From Gloeomargarita sp. SKYB120 (GTDB lineage Bacteria > Cyanobacteriota > Cyanobacteriia > Gloeomargaritales > Gloeomargaritaceae), in the NCBI GenBank assembly GCA_025062155.1, contig JANXAM010000002.1, positions 62,001 to 126,000 on the forward strand: 64,000 nucleotides of DNA. Direction: 5' to 3'. The position numbers were made by a program, and so were the translations under genes. The notes beneath the pieces are model-generated. The model was not told the origin of the DNA, ran no database searches, and worked only from the letters and a program-made list of their open reading frames with translations. Positions within the stretch are counted from its first letter, which is position 1; each line of letters begins with the position of its first letter. Shown here piece after piece: positions 10,588 through 20,484 of the stretch.

Positions 10588-11187
10588 AACTGCTAGGTCA
10601 ATCAGGGCGTTGACAATGGCCGCGGCTATGGGAGACCCGCCACGCCGTCCGGCTACCCAGATGCGGGGTACAGGGGTTTGTTGCAACATCGCTTTGGCCT
10701 CGACCACCCGCACGAATCCCACCGGTGCCCCAACCACCAGCGCCGGTGGGGCGGGCAAATCGGGGAACAATTGACAGAGTTTGATAAGCGCCGTAGGGGC
10801 ATTGCCAATGGCTACTACCGCTCGGGGGTACTGTCGTAGTGCCGTTTCCATGCCGTTGGCGGCGCGGGTTTCCCCATTGGCGTCGGCAAGGGCCAAGTCC
10901 AGCGCGTTCACCAGGGGGTTGGGCAAGTGGGTTGCCAGGTGATGCTTAATTCCTTGGGCCACCAGTCCCACATCGGCAATCACCGGCGCACCCTGGCGCA
11001 AAGCCCGCAGGCCAAACTCCACCGCATGGGGACTGAAATGCACTAGATGCTTGAAGCTGAAATCCCCCGTAGCGTGAATGACGCGACGGATGATGATGTA
11101 TTCGGGGTAACGCCAACCCCAAGGATGCGGGCCAATTTCCCGGTCAATCGTAGCAAAGCTGGCCGCCGTAATTGGGTCTAACGTCAT
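10549..11187 (-). CDS. cbiC: Precorrin-8X methylmutase
   Basis: CobH/CbiC, 212 residues. It moves the methyl group from C-11 to C-12 of precorrin-8X to give hydrogenobyrinate (or the cobalt form) in B12 synthesis. Family marks are the catalytic-histidine region RRVIHATGDFSF, followed by GAPVIADVGLVAQGI and, near the end, VVGAPVGFVRVVEAK. The 3' end overlaps the response regulator by 39 bases in convergent orientation. It stands alone here; cobS is 24 kb away. Confidence 0.94.
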   Translation of the reverse strand: MTLDPITAASFATIDREIGPHPWGWRYPEYIIIRRVIHATGDFSFKHLVHFSPHAVEFGLRALRQGAPVIADVGLVAQGIKHHLATHLPNPLVNALDLALADANGETRAANGMETALRQYPRAVVAIGNAPTALIKLCQLFPDLPAPPALVVGAPVGFVRVVEAKAMLQQTPVPRIWVAGRRGGSPIAAAIVNALIDLAVSEPSYQATRRAD

Positions 11188-11227
11188 ACCTTGCCCCCGC
11201 CCCTATCCCCAGTCTAATCGGGGAAGC

Positions 11228-11884
11228 TTACTCGCGGTAGGCGCCAATGCTGCCGATTTGCAGCCGAAACGGCCCTGGGGCAAAAGTGGGGTTGCGCTGG
11301 CCGTCGTAAGCAAACTTGCTCAGCATGATTTGAAATGAAACAATCCGGCTCAGGTCCAGAGGAGGGGCGTTGGGAACCGTTTTGGCGCGAAACACTGGCA
11401 CCATCTCCCGAAAGGGCAATTTCACCGTGACCCAAGTGGCCGGTTGGGTGTCGAACTGGGCGCTGTAGGCCAAGCTATCCCAGTTTGCATCATCCCGCAC
11501 TAAAAACTTGTAGCGCTTGCCGTCGCCCCGGACGCGCAGGGTTAAACCGGCATAGCCCCGCAAGTCCAATGGCGGCTGGAGATTCCGGGTACGCACCGAC
11601 GCAAAGCCCCCATTGTTCTCCGTCGTCACTATCCCCTCGAACCGAGCGCCCGCTGTATCCGGCACCAAGCGGCTTTGGCTACGACCGCCCATGACCACGT
11701 CATCTAACGCGCCCCAGACCTGGACACTCTCAGGCCGAGTAAAGTCAAAAATGACATCGCCCTGGGGTGTGACCGTCGCGGGCGGCGGTGTCATCCCCAG
11801 CAACTGCTGCACCCAGTTCACCACCGGTACAGCTTCAAAATACGTCGCCGTCTGCCACCAGCGACCAAAATCGGGGAAAATCAT
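11228..11884 (-). CDS. CIA30 family protein
   Basis: A 218-residue protein with the CIA30 (complex I intermediate-associated protein 30) carbohydrate-binding-like beta-sandwich. Seen motifs are VWGALDDVVMGGRSQS, ENNGGFASVRTR, LRVRGDGKRYKF and the terminal IVSFQIMLS. In mitochondria this fold assists complex I assembly; in cyanobacteria the family is common and mostly uncharacterised, sometimes linked to NDH or photosystem assembly. ATG 11884 is chosen over 11899 since the sequence from MIFPDFGRWW fits a normal N terminus. Confidence 0.85.
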   Translation of the reverse strand: MIFPDFGRWWQTATYFEAVPVVNWVQQLLGMTPPPATVTPQGDVIFDFTRPESVQVWGALDDVVMGGRSQSRLVPDTAGARFEGIVTTENNGGFASVRTRNLQPPLDLRGYAGLTLRVRGDGKRYKFLVRDDANWDSLAYSAQFDTQPATWVTVKLPFREMVPVFRAKTVPNAPPLDLSRIVSFQIMLSKFAYDGQRNPTFAPGPFRLQIGSIGAYRE

Positions 11885-11941
11885 GCCACAGCTTTGCACA
11901 AACCACCCTTAGCTTAGCAGGATTTGGCCTAGGATTGAGCC

Positions 11942-12646
11942 ATGCATCCAGCCGTCCGTGTGATTTTGGTCGAACCCGTTGGCGCGTTGAACGTAGGGGC
12001 CGTCGCTCGGGTCATGAAAAACTTTGCCTGCCAAGAGCTGGTGCTGGTGCAACCCCGCTGCGCGTGGCAGAGTCAGGAAGCGCGACAAATGGCGGTTCAC
12101 GCGGGCGAGATTTTGGCTCAAGCTCAGGTAGTGCCCAACCTGACCCAAGCGCTAGCTGGTTGCGTGCGGGCAATTGCCACGCTAGGGCGTACCCCTCCCG
12201 GTGAGCCGTTGAAAAGTGTGTTGCCCTGGCTGCTCCAGGACGCGGCACCGGTGGCGCTTATCTTTGGCCCCGAAGACCGAGGGTTGACCTGGGCAGAACT
12301 ACAGTTGGCGCACCGCCAGGTGACGATTCCCACCTATCCGGACTACCCGTCGCTGAACCTGGCCCAGGCGGTAGGCATTTGCCTGTACGAACTCTACCAG
12401 TATGGCCAGGCGGATATTCCCCCCGTGCCGCCCGAACCCCCTGCACCGGTTGAGGCCCTAGAAGCCTATCTTGCGGACCTAGAGGATTGGTTGCTCCGCA
12501 TCGGCTATCTCTATCCCCACACCCGAGCGCGCCGCATGGCCAAAATCCGGCGGCTTCTTCAGCGGGCTGCTCCTTCGGCTGAGGAACTGGCCCTATTGCG
12601 GGGGATGGTCCGCCAGGGTCGCTGGGCGCTCCAGGCCAAACCTTAA
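11942..12646 (+). CDS. SPOUT-class RNA 2'-O-methyltransferase (TrmJ/LasT-like)
   Basis: A 234-residue trefoil-knot methyltransferase. The N-terminal VEPVGALNVGAVARVMKNF is motif 1, FGPEDRGLTWAEL is motif 2 and YPSLNLAQAVGICLYEL is motif 3, which together build the SAM-binding knot. The closest functional family is TrmJ, which methylates the ribose of tRNA position 32, but rRNA-modifying relatives share these motifs. The gene is divergent from the CIA30 gene with about 57 bases between. Confidence 0.88.
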   Translation: MHPAVRVILVEPVGALNVGAVARVMKNFACQELVLVQPRCAWQSQEARQMAVHAGEILAQAQVVPNLTQALAGCVRAIATLGRTPPGEPLKSVLPWLLQDAAPVALIFGPEDRGLTWAELQLAHRQVTIPTYPDYPSLNLAQAVGICLYELYQYGQADIPPVPPEPPAPVEALEAYLADLEDWLLRIGYLYPHTRARRMAKIRRLLQRAAPSAEELALLRGMVRQGRWALQAKP

Positions 12647-12725
12647 CTGTCCCTTAACGTGCCGATGTTCGCAACCTGGCTATGGTGAAGAAGTAGCTCA
12701 CCCTCCCTGGTTGACGAGGTTTGTT

Positions 12726-13184
12726 ATGTCCTACCCCGATTTCAGTCAGCTCAACCCTGACGCCCCGTTGGAGGTGCTACCCTCTTACGACTACCAGGTG
12801 CCGACCACGACCCTAACGCGGGACGTCATGGCCTACATGAAACAGCACCCCGACCTTCCCGGCGTAATGATTGTGGACGATGGTCAGGTGATTGGCGCGA
12901 TTAGTCGCCAGCGTTTTGAGTCCCACATGCAGCAGGTGTATAGTTCGGAGATTTATCCCAAACGCCCCATCCAACTGCTGGTGGAGGTGCTCAAAGCGGA
13001 GAAATTGCAACTGCCGAGTTCCACGCGGATTGTGGATGCGGCCTTTACCGCGCTGCAACGCCCCCGCAGTCTGGTGTTTGAACCAGTGGTGATGGAATGC
13101 CCCGACGGGCAACTGCGGTTGATTGACTGTCTGATGGTGCTGCTGGCCCAGGTGTCCATCCTGAAGCGGCTCCTGTCAAGTTGA
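12726..13184 (+). CDS. CBS-domain-like small regulatory protein
   Basis: A 152-residue soluble protein whose two halves resemble a degenerate CBS pair: DVMAYMKQHPDLPGVMIVDDGQVIGAISRQRF, then RIVDAAFTALQRPRSLVFEPVVM and DGQLRLIDCLMVLLAQ. CBS pairs usually bind adenosyl ligands, but no ligand residues can be assigned. Similar N-terminal modules precede kinase or GGDEF output domains in other cyanobacterial proteins; here there is no output domain. ATG 12726 is preferred to the upstream TTG 12711. The stop touches the 3' end of aroC. Confidence 0.65.
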   Translation: MSYPDFSQLNPDAPLEVLPSYDYQVPTTTLTRDVMAYMKQHPDLPGVMIVDDGQVIGAISRQRFESHMQQVYSSEIYPKRPIQLLVEVLKAEKLQLPSSTRIVDAAFTALQRPRSLVFEPVVMECPDGQLRLIDCLMVLLAQVSILKRLLSS

Positions 13185-14273
13185 TTACCACAGCCGGCAC
13201 TGGGCCTGGTGACGCAACAAATGGTCGCACAGAACCAACGCCACCATCGCCTCCACCATTGGCACGGCGCGGGGTAACACACAGGGGTCATGGCGGCCCC
13301 GCGGATGCAGCCACACCTCCTCGCCTGCTTGATTCACAGTACGCTGCGGCTGGAGAATGGTAGCGGTCGGCTTGAACGCCACCCGCAGAAGGATGGGCTC
13401 GCCGTTGCTGATGCCTCCCTGGATGCCGCCGGAGCGGTTGGTGCGGGTGCGAATCCGGCCCTGGTCGTCGCAGTAAAACTCGTCGTTGTGCTCACGCCCC
13501 GTAAGTAGGGTGCCGGCAAACCCAGAGCCAATCTCAAACCCCTTGCTGGCAGGAAGCGACATCACCGCCTTGGCCAGGTCGGCCTCCAGCTTGTCAAACA
13601 CGGGGGAGCCGAGTCCCGCCGGCACTGAACGCACCACACAGCCGATGACGCCCCCCACCGAATTGCCCTCCCGACGCATGGCTTCGATGAGTTCGATAGC
13701 CTTGGGGGTCATCTCCGGGTCGGGACAGCGCAGGATATTGCTTTCGACCTCGGCATGGGTCACCCGTTCGGGGTCCACCTGGGCCTGCAGGTCCTTGACC
13801 CGCTCCACGTAGGCCACGATTTCCGTCCCCGCCACCTGGTGCAGGATTTTTTTCGCAATCGCTCCCGCTGCGACCCGCCCGATAGTCTCGCGCGCCGAAG
13901 CCCGGCCACCGCCCTGCCAGTTGCGAATGCCGTATTTGGCCTGGTAGGTGGCGTCGGCATGGGACGGGCGAAAGGTGGTGGCCATCTCCTGGTAATCCTG
14001 GCTGCGGGCGTCTTGGTTGCGCACCAGGATGAGAATGGGGGTGCCCAGGGTTTGCCCCTCGAAGACGCCGGAGAGAATTTCACAGCGGTCAGCCTCCTGG
14101 CGAGGTGTGGTAATGGCACTCTGCCCAGGGCGACGGCGGTCTAATTCCTTTTGAATATCGTGGACATCCAAAGGTAACCGAGGCGGGCAACCGTCCACTA
14201 CGACGCCGACCGCACCGCCGTGGGATTCGCCAAACGTCGTGACCCGAAACAAGTGTCCGAAGGTGTTGCCCAT
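13185..14273 (-). CDS. aroC: Chorismate synthase
   Basis: The last enzyme of the shikimate pathway, converting EPSP to chorismate with reduced FMN. It has 362 residues, as expected. Visible signatures are [18 protein letters not shown] at the N terminus, the FRPSHAD segment, [16 protein letters not shown], and the C-terminal [17 protein letters not shown]. Chorismate feeds TrpE, which is encoded at 51964-53454. It converges with the CBS-like gene, the two stops being adjacent. Confidence 0.97.
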   Translation of the reverse strand: MGNTFGHLFRVTTFGESHGGAVGVVVDGCPPRLPLDVHDIQKELDRRRPGQSAITTPRQEADRCEILSGVFEGQTLGTPILILVRNQDARSQDYQEMATTFRPSHADATYQAKYGIRNWQGGGRASARETIGRVAAGAIAKKILHQVAGTEIVAYVERVKDLQAQVDPERVTHAEVESNILRCPDPEMTPKAIELIEAMRREGNSVGGVIGCVVRSVPAGLGSPVFDKLEADLAKAVMSLPASKGFEIGSGFAGTLLTGREHNDEFYCDDQGRIRTRTNRSGGIQGGISNGEPILLRVAFKPTATILQPQRTVNQAGEEVWLHPRGRHDPCVLPRAVPMVEAMVALVLCDHLLRHQAQCRLW

Positions 14274-14298
14274 GCTTTTGATTCTGCCAAAAAGCCAG

Positions 14299-16173
14299 CT
14301 ACAGCGGTGTAAGGCGCTCCCGCTCCAAAAACGGCTCTGGTTCCCCTACCCAATTGAAGTCGCTCACCCGCAGGACAATCCCGCCCGCCGCCCGTTCCGG
14401 GTTGAAAAACAGGGCAATCCCGTAGGTCCGCCGGCTATACTCCAGGCCGTAGGTGGCGTCAATGATGCGGGGGGTGCCGCCGTCAAGCCGCAGGACAATA
14501 TTGGCGCTGGCCCGCAGGGGGCCGTAGAGCTGCTGCGTGAGGGCAAACCGCAGGATTTGCTGGTCCTCTTGCCGGTCAAAGAAAAAGGGCGATTTTTCCC
14601 GCAGGCGAAACCGTGGGGAATAAAAAATGCTTAAGGCCGTGTAGTCCAGCCAGTTTTTGGCAAACCGTCCCACCTGCGCCGTAAACCCCACATCGCCCCC
14701 CACTACCGTCTGCACCTTGCCGTTGCTGTAGAAGCTGGTAAAACTCAAGGCCCCCAGCCCAATCGAGAAAAAGGGGGTGATGGGCACAGGACTAAACCGC
14801 AGCCCTTCGGTCGCCGTCGGGGGCAATGGCTTGCCTTGCCACACCAAAAAACTGCGGTTAACGTTGACCGCTGCCTGGTAGCGCATTAGGGTCTTTTCTT
14901 GACCAGGAGGCGTGGTGTCATCGCTGCGGGCGCGAATCAACCGGGCGCTCAGCAGGTACTGCAACTGGGTCTGGCGGTCTGGTCCCAGCGGGATGGGTTG
15001 ACTAGAAGCCAAGGCCACTCCTGCGCCCAAGCGCACCGTTTCAAACCCCAGCGACCCGTTGAACACCCGTTCCCGGTCCACCACATCGGCAATCACACTG
15101 TGGCGGGGCAACCAGCGATGTTCCAAGCGCAGGCGAACGCGCAGGCGCTCCTCGGGGTCCTGGAAATCCAACCGGCTCAACAAGCTGTCCAACTTCACGT
15201 TCGTCTGGGGCGTGACATCGGCGCTCAACTGAGTGCGCAACGCCAGGTTAGTGCCAACCGGGGAAAACCCTTGCTCAACGGTGCGCTGCACCAGAAACAG
15301 GGGCGTCAACCGGAACGACACCGCTGGCGTGTCCACCACCTCGAAGGGCCGCCCGATGTACAAGCCGCCCAGGTCTTCCCGGTCATAACCGATTTCAATC
15401 GGAGCTGGGTCCCGCCCGCGCCGCGAAATGACCACCCGGTCGCGCAACAGGGGAATCGCCACGCGCTGGTCAAACACCAACCGTCCCCCTTCGGCGCGCA
15501 CTTCGCTGTCTCCCGTCGGCAAGCGGGTCAAGGTCGCTCGCCACGCCCGTAACTCCAACTCCGGCGGGTCAAACGGGTCGTTGGTGATGCGCAGATTGGT
15601 AGCTGTGCCGTTGCCCTGGGCGTCAAAGGTCAGTTCATCCGCCGTGAAGCGCCGCAATCCCTGGCCGGGCCGTTCGACCGCCGTTGGCGTGGGGACCAGC
15701 AGCCGGGGGGGAGCCAGCGGTTCTACCGGCCGCTCGGCGGGCCGTTGCTCCAAGGGCTGCACCCGCACCCCACCCCGCACCTGAAAAAACACCCCGCTTT
15801 CGGTGGCCAGGTCGTATTCCAAGCGTTTGCCCTGCAGCACCTCATCGCCACGGGTGAGCACGACCGGCTCGCCCGTCGCCACCGCTTTGCGGGTCAGGAG
15901 ATTCACTTCAATTTCGTCAGCCCGGAGCACAGTGCCCCGGTAACGCATCACTGCATTGCCCGTGGCCGTGAAAACCTGAGTTTGTTCGTTAAACGTCTGC
16001 CGGTCGGCTTGCACCTGCACCCGCTGTTGGGGGTCTACCGCCTGGGCAAGCGGCTCTCCCAAGGATAAGCGCGTATAGTCGATGTCCTGCACCGAAGCTG
16101 GACGTACCTCCTGCAACGTCGCCGCTGCTAGGGATACCCCCGACGCCGGAGGAGCGAAATAGGGCATCGGCAA
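14299..16173 (-). CDS. LptD/OstA-like outer-membrane protein (DUF3769)
   Basis: A 624-residue protein. The N-terminal third ([29 protein letters not shown], continuing to LRADEIEVN) is an OstA/LptA beta-jellyroll repeat. The remainder is rich in alternating polar/hydrophobic strands typical of a beta barrel, which matches the cyanobacterial DUF3769 family thought to serve as LptD, inserting lipopolysaccharide in the outer membrane. No clear signal peptide is seen at the chosen ATG; the real start may be upstream or use another codon. The last residues overlap no neighbour, and aroC begins 26 bases downstream on the same strand. Confidence 0.82.
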   Translation of the reverse strand: MPMPYFAPPASGVSLAAATLQEVRPASVQDIDYTRLSLGEPLAQAVDPQQRVQVQADRQTFNEQTQVFTATGNAVMRYRGTVLRADEIEVNLLTRKAVATGEPVVLTRGDEVLQGKRLEYDLATESGVFFQVRGGVRVQPLEQRPAERPVEPLAPPRLLVPTPTAVERPGQGLRRFTADELTFDAQGNGTATNLRITNDPFDPPELELRAWRATLTRLPTGDSEVRAEGGRLVFDQRVAIPLLRDRVVISRRGRDPAPIEIGYDREDLGGLYIGRPFEVVDTPAVSFRLTPLFLVQRTVEQGFSPVGTNLALRTQLSADVTPQTNVKLDSLLSRLDFQDPEERLRVRLRLEHRWLPRHSVIADVVDRERVFNGSLGFETVRLGAGVALASSQPIPLGPDRQTQLQYLLSARLIRARSDDTTPPGQEKTLMRYQAAVNVNRSFLVWQGKPLPPTATEGLRFSPVPITPFFSIGLGALSFTSFYSNGKVQTVVGGDVGFTAQVGRFAKNWLDYTALSIFYSPRFRLREKSPFFFDRQEDQQILRFALTQQLYGPLRASANIVLRLDGGTPRIIDATYGLEYSRRTYGIALFFNPERAAGGIVLRVSDFNWVGEPEPFLERERLTPL

Positions 16174-16197
16174 GCCTCACACCACGCCGTCGCTCAA

Positions 16198-16314
16198 CTA
16201 CTCCAAGTCCCGCCGCTTGGGATTGCGCGCCGGGTCGCCCGAGAGAAAACCGAACACAAACAGCAACACAAAAAAGGCAATCACCGCATAAACGGTATAT
16301 TTCAAGGTCAGCAT
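16198..16314 (-). CDS. psbI: Photosystem II reaction centre protein I
   Basis: A 38-residue single-helix thylakoid protein. The N-terminal [19 protein letters not shown] helix is followed by [11 protein letters not shown] and ends KRRDLE, which matches PsbI in length and at nearly every diagnostic position. PsbI binds at the edge of D1 and stabilises photosystem II assembly and dimers. It lies between the LptD-like gene (same strand, 24 bases downstream) and the divergent SAM hydrolase. Confidence 0.97.
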   Translation of the reverse strand: MLTLKYTVYAVIAFFVLLFVFGFLSGDPARNPKRRDLE

Positions 16315-16373
16315 GGTCGTCTCGCAGCGATTAACATTCGTATCTTACCACCCCTGTTTGGCACAATCGGGGT

Positions 16374-17228
16374 ATGGCGGTGGTCGCCCTGCTGACGGAC
16401 TTTGGCACCCAGGACCACTACGTGGGGGTGCTTAAGGGGGTCATTTTCAGCCTGTGTCCCCAGGCCCAGGTGGTGGACATTGGTCATGGCGTCCCCCCTT
16501 ACCAGGAGTTAGCCGCCCAGTTTTTGCTGCAACAAGCCTACCCCTACTTTCCCCCAGGCACGATTTACCTGGTGGTGGTGGACCCAGGCGTGGGCAGTGC
16601 CCGACGTCCCCTTGCTCTGCGCACCCCCTGGGGCTACGGCGTCGGCCCCGACAACGGCATTTTCACACCTTGGTTCGACCAGGCTGAGCAAGTGGTAGTG
16701 CTCAACCGCCCCCGTTACTGGCGCACGCCGACCCCCAGCCAGACGTTCCATGGGCGGGATATCTTTGCGCCGGTTGCGGCCCATCTGGCAGTGGGGGTGC
16801 CCTTGACGGAGCTAGGAGAGTCCGTAGACCCGGCGACGCTTGTGCGGGAGTCACCGCCACCGCCAATCGCCACGGCCACGGGTTGGCGCAGCACCATCCA
16901 GTACATTGACCATTTCGGGAATCTGATTACCACCTTGCCTGCCGCTGGTCTTCCACGTGCCGGAGCGTTCACAGTGGAGCTGGCGGGTCGGCGCATTCCC
17001 TGGGGACGCAGCTACAGCGATGTGCCAGTGGGAGCGCTGGTGGCCCTGGTCGGCAGTCACGGGTACGTAGAAATTGCCTGTCGTCAGGGCAACGCCGCCC
17101 AGGTGTGCGGTGCTAAAATCGGGGATGCGGTCGCGCTGGTGCTCCCGACCCATGGAGACAACGGCGAAAATCCATCGCATCCTGGATGCCAATCTGGACC
17201 GGGCGCGGGAGGGGTTGCGGGTCCTTGA
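16374..17228 (+). CDS. SAM hydrolase / SAM hydroxide adenosyltransferase (DUF62)
   Basis: A 284-residue member of the DUF62 family, which splits S-adenosylmethionine into adenosine and methionine using an activated water. Motifs include LLTDFGTQDHYVGVLKG, DIGHGVPPY, VVVDPGVGSARR, GPDNGIFTPW and a conserved FHGRDIFAP. It is related to fluorinases and chlorinases, but the halide-binding insertion is not evident. The last 77 bases overlap the thiE start in another frame, so translation is probably coupled. Confidence 0.88.
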   Translation: MAVVALLTDFGTQDHYVGVLKGVIFSLCPQAQVVDIGHGVPPYQELAAQFLLQQAYPYFPPGTIYLVVVDPGVGSARRPLALRTPWGYGVGPDNGIFTPWFDQAEQVVVLNRPRYWRTPTPSQTFHGRDIFAPVAAHLAVGVPLTELGESVDPATLVRESPPPPIATATGWRSTIQYIDHFGNLITTLPAAGLPRAGAFTVELAGRRIPWGRSYSDVPVGALVALVGSHGYVEIACRQGNAAQVCGAKIGDAVALVLPTHGDNGENPSHPGCQSGPGAGGVAGP

Positions 17229-18168
17229 GGAATGGTATCGCTTGGGGTTGAACGAGCTGGAGCGGGCCGAGCTGTGCAAACACTACCGCCAGGAACTGGC
17301 CCGCTGGCATCGCCCGGAATTTCGCGCGGCGCGAGATACGGCCCATGACGTAGGGACGCGCTTGACCCACCCCCAGGAGACCGCCAGGCCGGATGTCCAG
17401 GCCCTATTGCAGGCCAATTTCGCGCGGGTGCAGGAAGCGCTGCGGGTGCTGGAGGAATACGCCAAGCTGGTGGACGGGGACATGGCCCAGGCGATGAAAC
17501 AGTTGCGCTATCGGGTTTACGAATTGGAAGCAGACGCCAAGGGTGACGAACGCCGCTGGAAATTGCAGCAGGCGTATCTGTACCTGATTACCATGCCAGT
17601 GCCCCATCTGCTGGCAACGGTGGAGGCGACGCTACAGGCGGGGTTGACCCTGGTGCAGTACCGGGACAAGGACGCGCCCGATGGCCAGCGCTACGAGATT
17701 GCCAAGCAACTGTGCGAGCTATGCCATCGCTACGGGGCGCTGTTTATCGTCAACGACCGGGTGGATATCGCTCTGGCGGTGGGTGCCGACGGCGTGCATC
17801 TGGGCCAGCAAGATATGCCCCTGCCGGTGGCGCGACAGTTGCTGGGGCCGGACCGCCTGCTGGGGTGTTCCACGACCAACCCCATCGAGTTGCAACGGGC
17901 CATTGAAGGAGGCGCTGATTACATCGGCGTGGGGCCGGTCTATGCCACCCCCACCAAAGCCGGGAAACCTCCCGCCGGTTGGGACTATGTAGCCCATGCT
18001 GCTCGCACCTGGCCCAAACCCTGGTTTGCCATCGGCGGGATTGACCTGCCCAATCTTGGGGAGGTACTAGCGGCGGGCGCACAACGGGTGGCGGTGGTGC
18101 GAGCCATCATGACAGCGGACGACCCTGGCGACGTCACCCGCACCTTTCTCCACAAACTCCGGCCATGA
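17152..18168 (+). CDS. thiE: Thiamine-phosphate synthase with N-terminal extension
   Basis: A 338-residue two-domain protein. Residues 1-125 form a helical domain (IHRILDANLDRAREGLRVLEE and a near-copy NFARVQEALRVLEEYAKL) found fused to ThiE in cyanobacteria. The rest is a TIM barrel with VQYRDKDA, FIVNDRVDIALAVGADGVHLGQ, GCSTTNPIEL and DYIGVGPVYATPTKAG, the pyrophosphate and thiazole sites. It joins HMP-PP and thiazole phosphate to give thiamine phosphate. ATG 17152 is chosen at the family start; it overlaps the SAM hydrolase and its stop overlaps the next gene (ATGA). Confidence 0.95.
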   Translation: METTAKIHRILDANLDRAREGLRVLEEWYRLGLNELERAELCKHYRQELARWHRPEFRAARDTAHDVGTRLTHPQETARPDVQALLQANFARVQEALRVLEEYAKLVDGDMAQAMKQLRYRVYELEADAKGDERRWKLQQAYLYLITMPVPHLLATVEATLQAGLTLVQYRDKDAPDGQRYEIAKQLCELCHRYGALFIVNDRVDIALAVGADGVHLGQQDMPLPVARQLLGPDRLLGCSTTNPIELQRAIEGGADYIGVGPVYATPTKAGKPPAGWDYVAHAARTWPKPWFAIGGIDLPNLGEVLAAGAQRVAVVRAIMTADDPGDVTRTFLHKLRP

Positions 18169-19049
18169 GTGCCCTCTGGCCAGCGGTGCAGCGCACCATT
18201 ACCGAGGCTACCGGACAACCCTTTGCTGGGACACCGCGCGGCGGTGTGGGTGGGGGCTGCATCCACGCCAACCATGTACTCAGCGACGGCCAGCGGCAAT
18301 TTTTTGTCAAGGTGAACCGGGCCAGCGCTCTAGCCATGTTCATTGCCGAAGCCGACGGGTTGAATGCCCTGGCCGCTACGGGCACGCTCAAGGTCCCCCA
18401 GGTCATCGGCTGGGGTGAAGTGGCAGACCAAGCCTATCTGGTGCTGGAATACTTGCCGTTGCAGCGCCGGGGGAACTGGTATCAGATGGGGCAACGACTG
18501 GCGCAACTCCATCGGCGAGGCCGCGGCGAACGCTACGGTTGGGAACGGGACAACTACATTGGCGCCACCCCCCAAAAAAACCACTGGCACACTGACTGGG
18601 CTACCTTTTTCTGCAGCCAACGCCTGGCGTACCAATTCCAACTGGCCGAACGGCGCGGCGGGCGCTTTCCTCAGGTGAACGCCTTTCTAGAGCGGGTGCA
18701 TCAGCTCCTCAGCGACGTCGCTGTCGAACCCGCGCTGGTACATGGGGACCTGTGGGCGGGCAATGCCGCCTTTACCGCGACGGGCGAGCCGGTGATTTTC
18801 GACCCCGCCGTGTACTATGGACATCGGGAGGTGGACCTAGCCATGAGCGAACTGTTTGGGGGCTTCCCGGCGGAATTTTACCAAGGTTATCAAGCGGAAT
18901 GGCCTCTCGCGCCTGGTTACACGCACCGCAAGGTTGTTTACAACCTTTACCACATTCTGAATCACTTCAACCTGTTCGGCGGCAGTTACCACGACCAGGC
19001 CCTGGCGATGATGGCGCACCTGCAGCGGTTGCCCCTATCCGGCGTCTGA
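18165..19049 (+). CDS. Fructosamine kinase family protein
   Basis: A 294-residue aminoglycoside-phosphotransferase-fold kinase of the fructosamine/ketosamine kinase family. It has the GGGCIHANHV glycine loop, FFVKVN lysine, LVLEYLPL hinge, catalytic LVHGDLWAGNA, and FDPAVYYGHREVDLAMSELFGGF. These enzymes phosphorylate sugar adducts on protein amines so that they fall off. The start codon overlaps the thiE stop (ATGA), so the SAM hydrolase, thiE and this gene form an operon. Confidence 0.9.
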   Translation: MSALWPAVQRTITEATGQPFAGTPRGGVGGGCIHANHVLSDGQRQFFVKVNRASALAMFIAEADGLNALAATGTLKVPQVIGWGEVADQAYLVLEYLPLQRRGNWYQMGQRLAQLHRRGRGERYGWERDNYIGATPQKNHWHTDWATFFCSQRLAYQFQLAERRGGRFPQVNAFLERVHQLLSDVAVEPALVHGDLWAGNAAFTATGEPVIFDPAVYYGHREVDLAMSELFGGFPAEFYQGYQAEWPLAPGYTHRKVVYNLYHILNHFNLFGGSYHDQALAMMAHLQRLPLSGV

Positions 19050-19213
19050 TTCGTACCTCAAAAGCGCCCGTTGGTTAGGGCCTTAGCTAGGAGGGTCTGG
19101 AGCTGGGGCTGGACGCGGTGCTGAGACGTGAGTACCAGACCCCCCAAGCTACTGTGACGGGAATCACCAGCTCTAACTGTCAAGACTTGTCGGCAGACGT
19201 CTAGGCCATGCTG

Positions 19214-20013
19214 AGTCTCACAAAACTTGACATAAGTTACGGATAGTTTTATTGACCAAAGATTGCAGATTTTCGATTGTATTTACCTGTAACTTATGCA
19301 CCTTTTGCTTAATCAATCGGATTCAAATCTGGCAAATATCTAGGCAAATATATCAGTTCACACCCAGCCGCCCCCACCACTTGCTTGATGACCTTAGACC
19401 GATGGAAACTAGCATTGTCCAACATAATCTTTTTACCGGATCCAATGGCTGGTAGTAACCACTCACGTAACCAAGTTAAAACCACCTGTAAATTGCGGTT
19501 ACCTATCCATGTCAATGGCTCGGTCAATCTCCCCAAGTAATAACCACCCATCATACTTACTCTTTTTTGCCATAAACTCTCTCCCCTTTTACACCCCAGC
19601 CATACGCATAAACCGCTCGCTGGTCAATGTCGGATGGGTCTATGTAAACGACTTCTTCCGGCTTCACATCCTTCATTCTCTCTAGATATGCCTGTCGCTC
19701 TTGCTCGTCTTGCTCTTGGTAGGATTCAGCGCCCTACAAATGGTCACACTAGCCGCCATTTCCTTCTGGGTCGGACTGAGATTGGCCTCGACGAACTTGC
19801 GAAATTTATGACTATGCCCCTTTTGGTAAGCAATCACCGGTTTCAGAGTAACGCGCGATACCCGATGTTGAACATCTGGCTCACTTCGACCAGTGTCGCA
19901 CCCCCCACGACCGCTTCAATGGCCTTCTGACGCAGACCTGTGCTGTAAGGCATAGACATCGCTCCGTAACCGCTCAGTCTTATTCTACGTCAGACTGAAT
20001 GTTTTTAGCTATA
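19214..20013 (-). mobile_element. Decayed IS630-type insertion sequence
   Basis: A low-GC remnant of about 800 bp. The right end has the family terminus GCTATA (20008-20013), preceded by TGTTTTTA. The left end has lost the terminal TATAGC but keeps ACAAAACTTGACATAAG, which is also found right after an intact TATAGC terminus at 49046. The body encodes broken IS630 transposase on the minus strand. A second truncated element abuts it directly at 20014. Confidence 0.8.
19309..19953 (-). pseudogene. IS630 family transposase (frameshifted)
   Basis: Minus-strand remains of an IS630/Tc1-type transposase. The N-terminal helix-turn-helix is readable from ATG 19953 (SQMFNIGYR), but stops follow. The C-terminal DDE region is open at 19309-19554 and contains MLDNASFHRS and LIYLPRYLPDLNPID, which hold the second and third catalytic acidic positions. 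Several frameshifts separate the parts, so it cannot make an active enzyme. Confidence 0.85.
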
Positions 20014-20225
20014 GTGGTTCAGTGAAAGACTTTTACCGGCGATAGGTCCTGGGAAAGCTATGCGGCGGTGAGACAGGTCGTGGAAGCGGCTGGGTGTCGA
20101 TTGTAAATCCGATTGAGCAGGTGTGGTCTTGGCTAAAACGGTGGGTCAATAACCAAACGGAACCTACGTTCTCTCGTGGACAAAGCTGTCTGTCTTATAT
20201 GTCAACCTTTGTTGGCTTAGCTATA
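20014..20225 (+). mobile_element. Truncated second IS630-type element (3' end only)
   Basis: Only the last 210 bases of a second IS630-like element remain, oriented plus. The encoded fragment includes NPIEQVW-type residues (AATCCGATTGAGCAGGTGTGG at about 20110) and the right terminus TTGTTGGCTTAGCTATA. Its sequence is the reverse complement of the left part of the element at 53645-54348, so both belong to one subfamily, distinct from that at 19214. Confidence 0.7.
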
Positions 20226-20238
20226 GCATCCTGGACAC

Positions 20239-20341
20239 TATAGCTAAGCACACAATGTTTGGCATGAGCTACAACTGGAGACCTTGACGCTTTTGCCTTG
20301 CTCGCTGTCCAAACACGCCAACTTAAATGTTTTCTGCTATA
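20239..20341. repeat. 103-bp MITE, copy 1
   Basis: Exactly 103 bp from TATAGCTAAGCACACAATG to AAATGTTTTCTGCTATA. The same 103-bp unit, differing at few positions, occurs at 49443-49545. Internally TGTTTGG and CCAAACA can pair. The TATAGC/GCTATA ends match those of the IS630 elements next to it, suggesting mobilisation by an IS630 transposase. Confidence 0.85.
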
Positions 20342-20484
20342 GCCTTTAGCTAACCGTTGAATCACTTGTCGTGGGTCGCAGGGCGCAGCCCCGTCGCCGG
20401 TTTTCACCTTGGCAAATGTAAACTTTTGTTACGGGTTTCGCAGGATAGGGTAGCTGGGCATATAACGAAGGCAGGCTCGGCATT

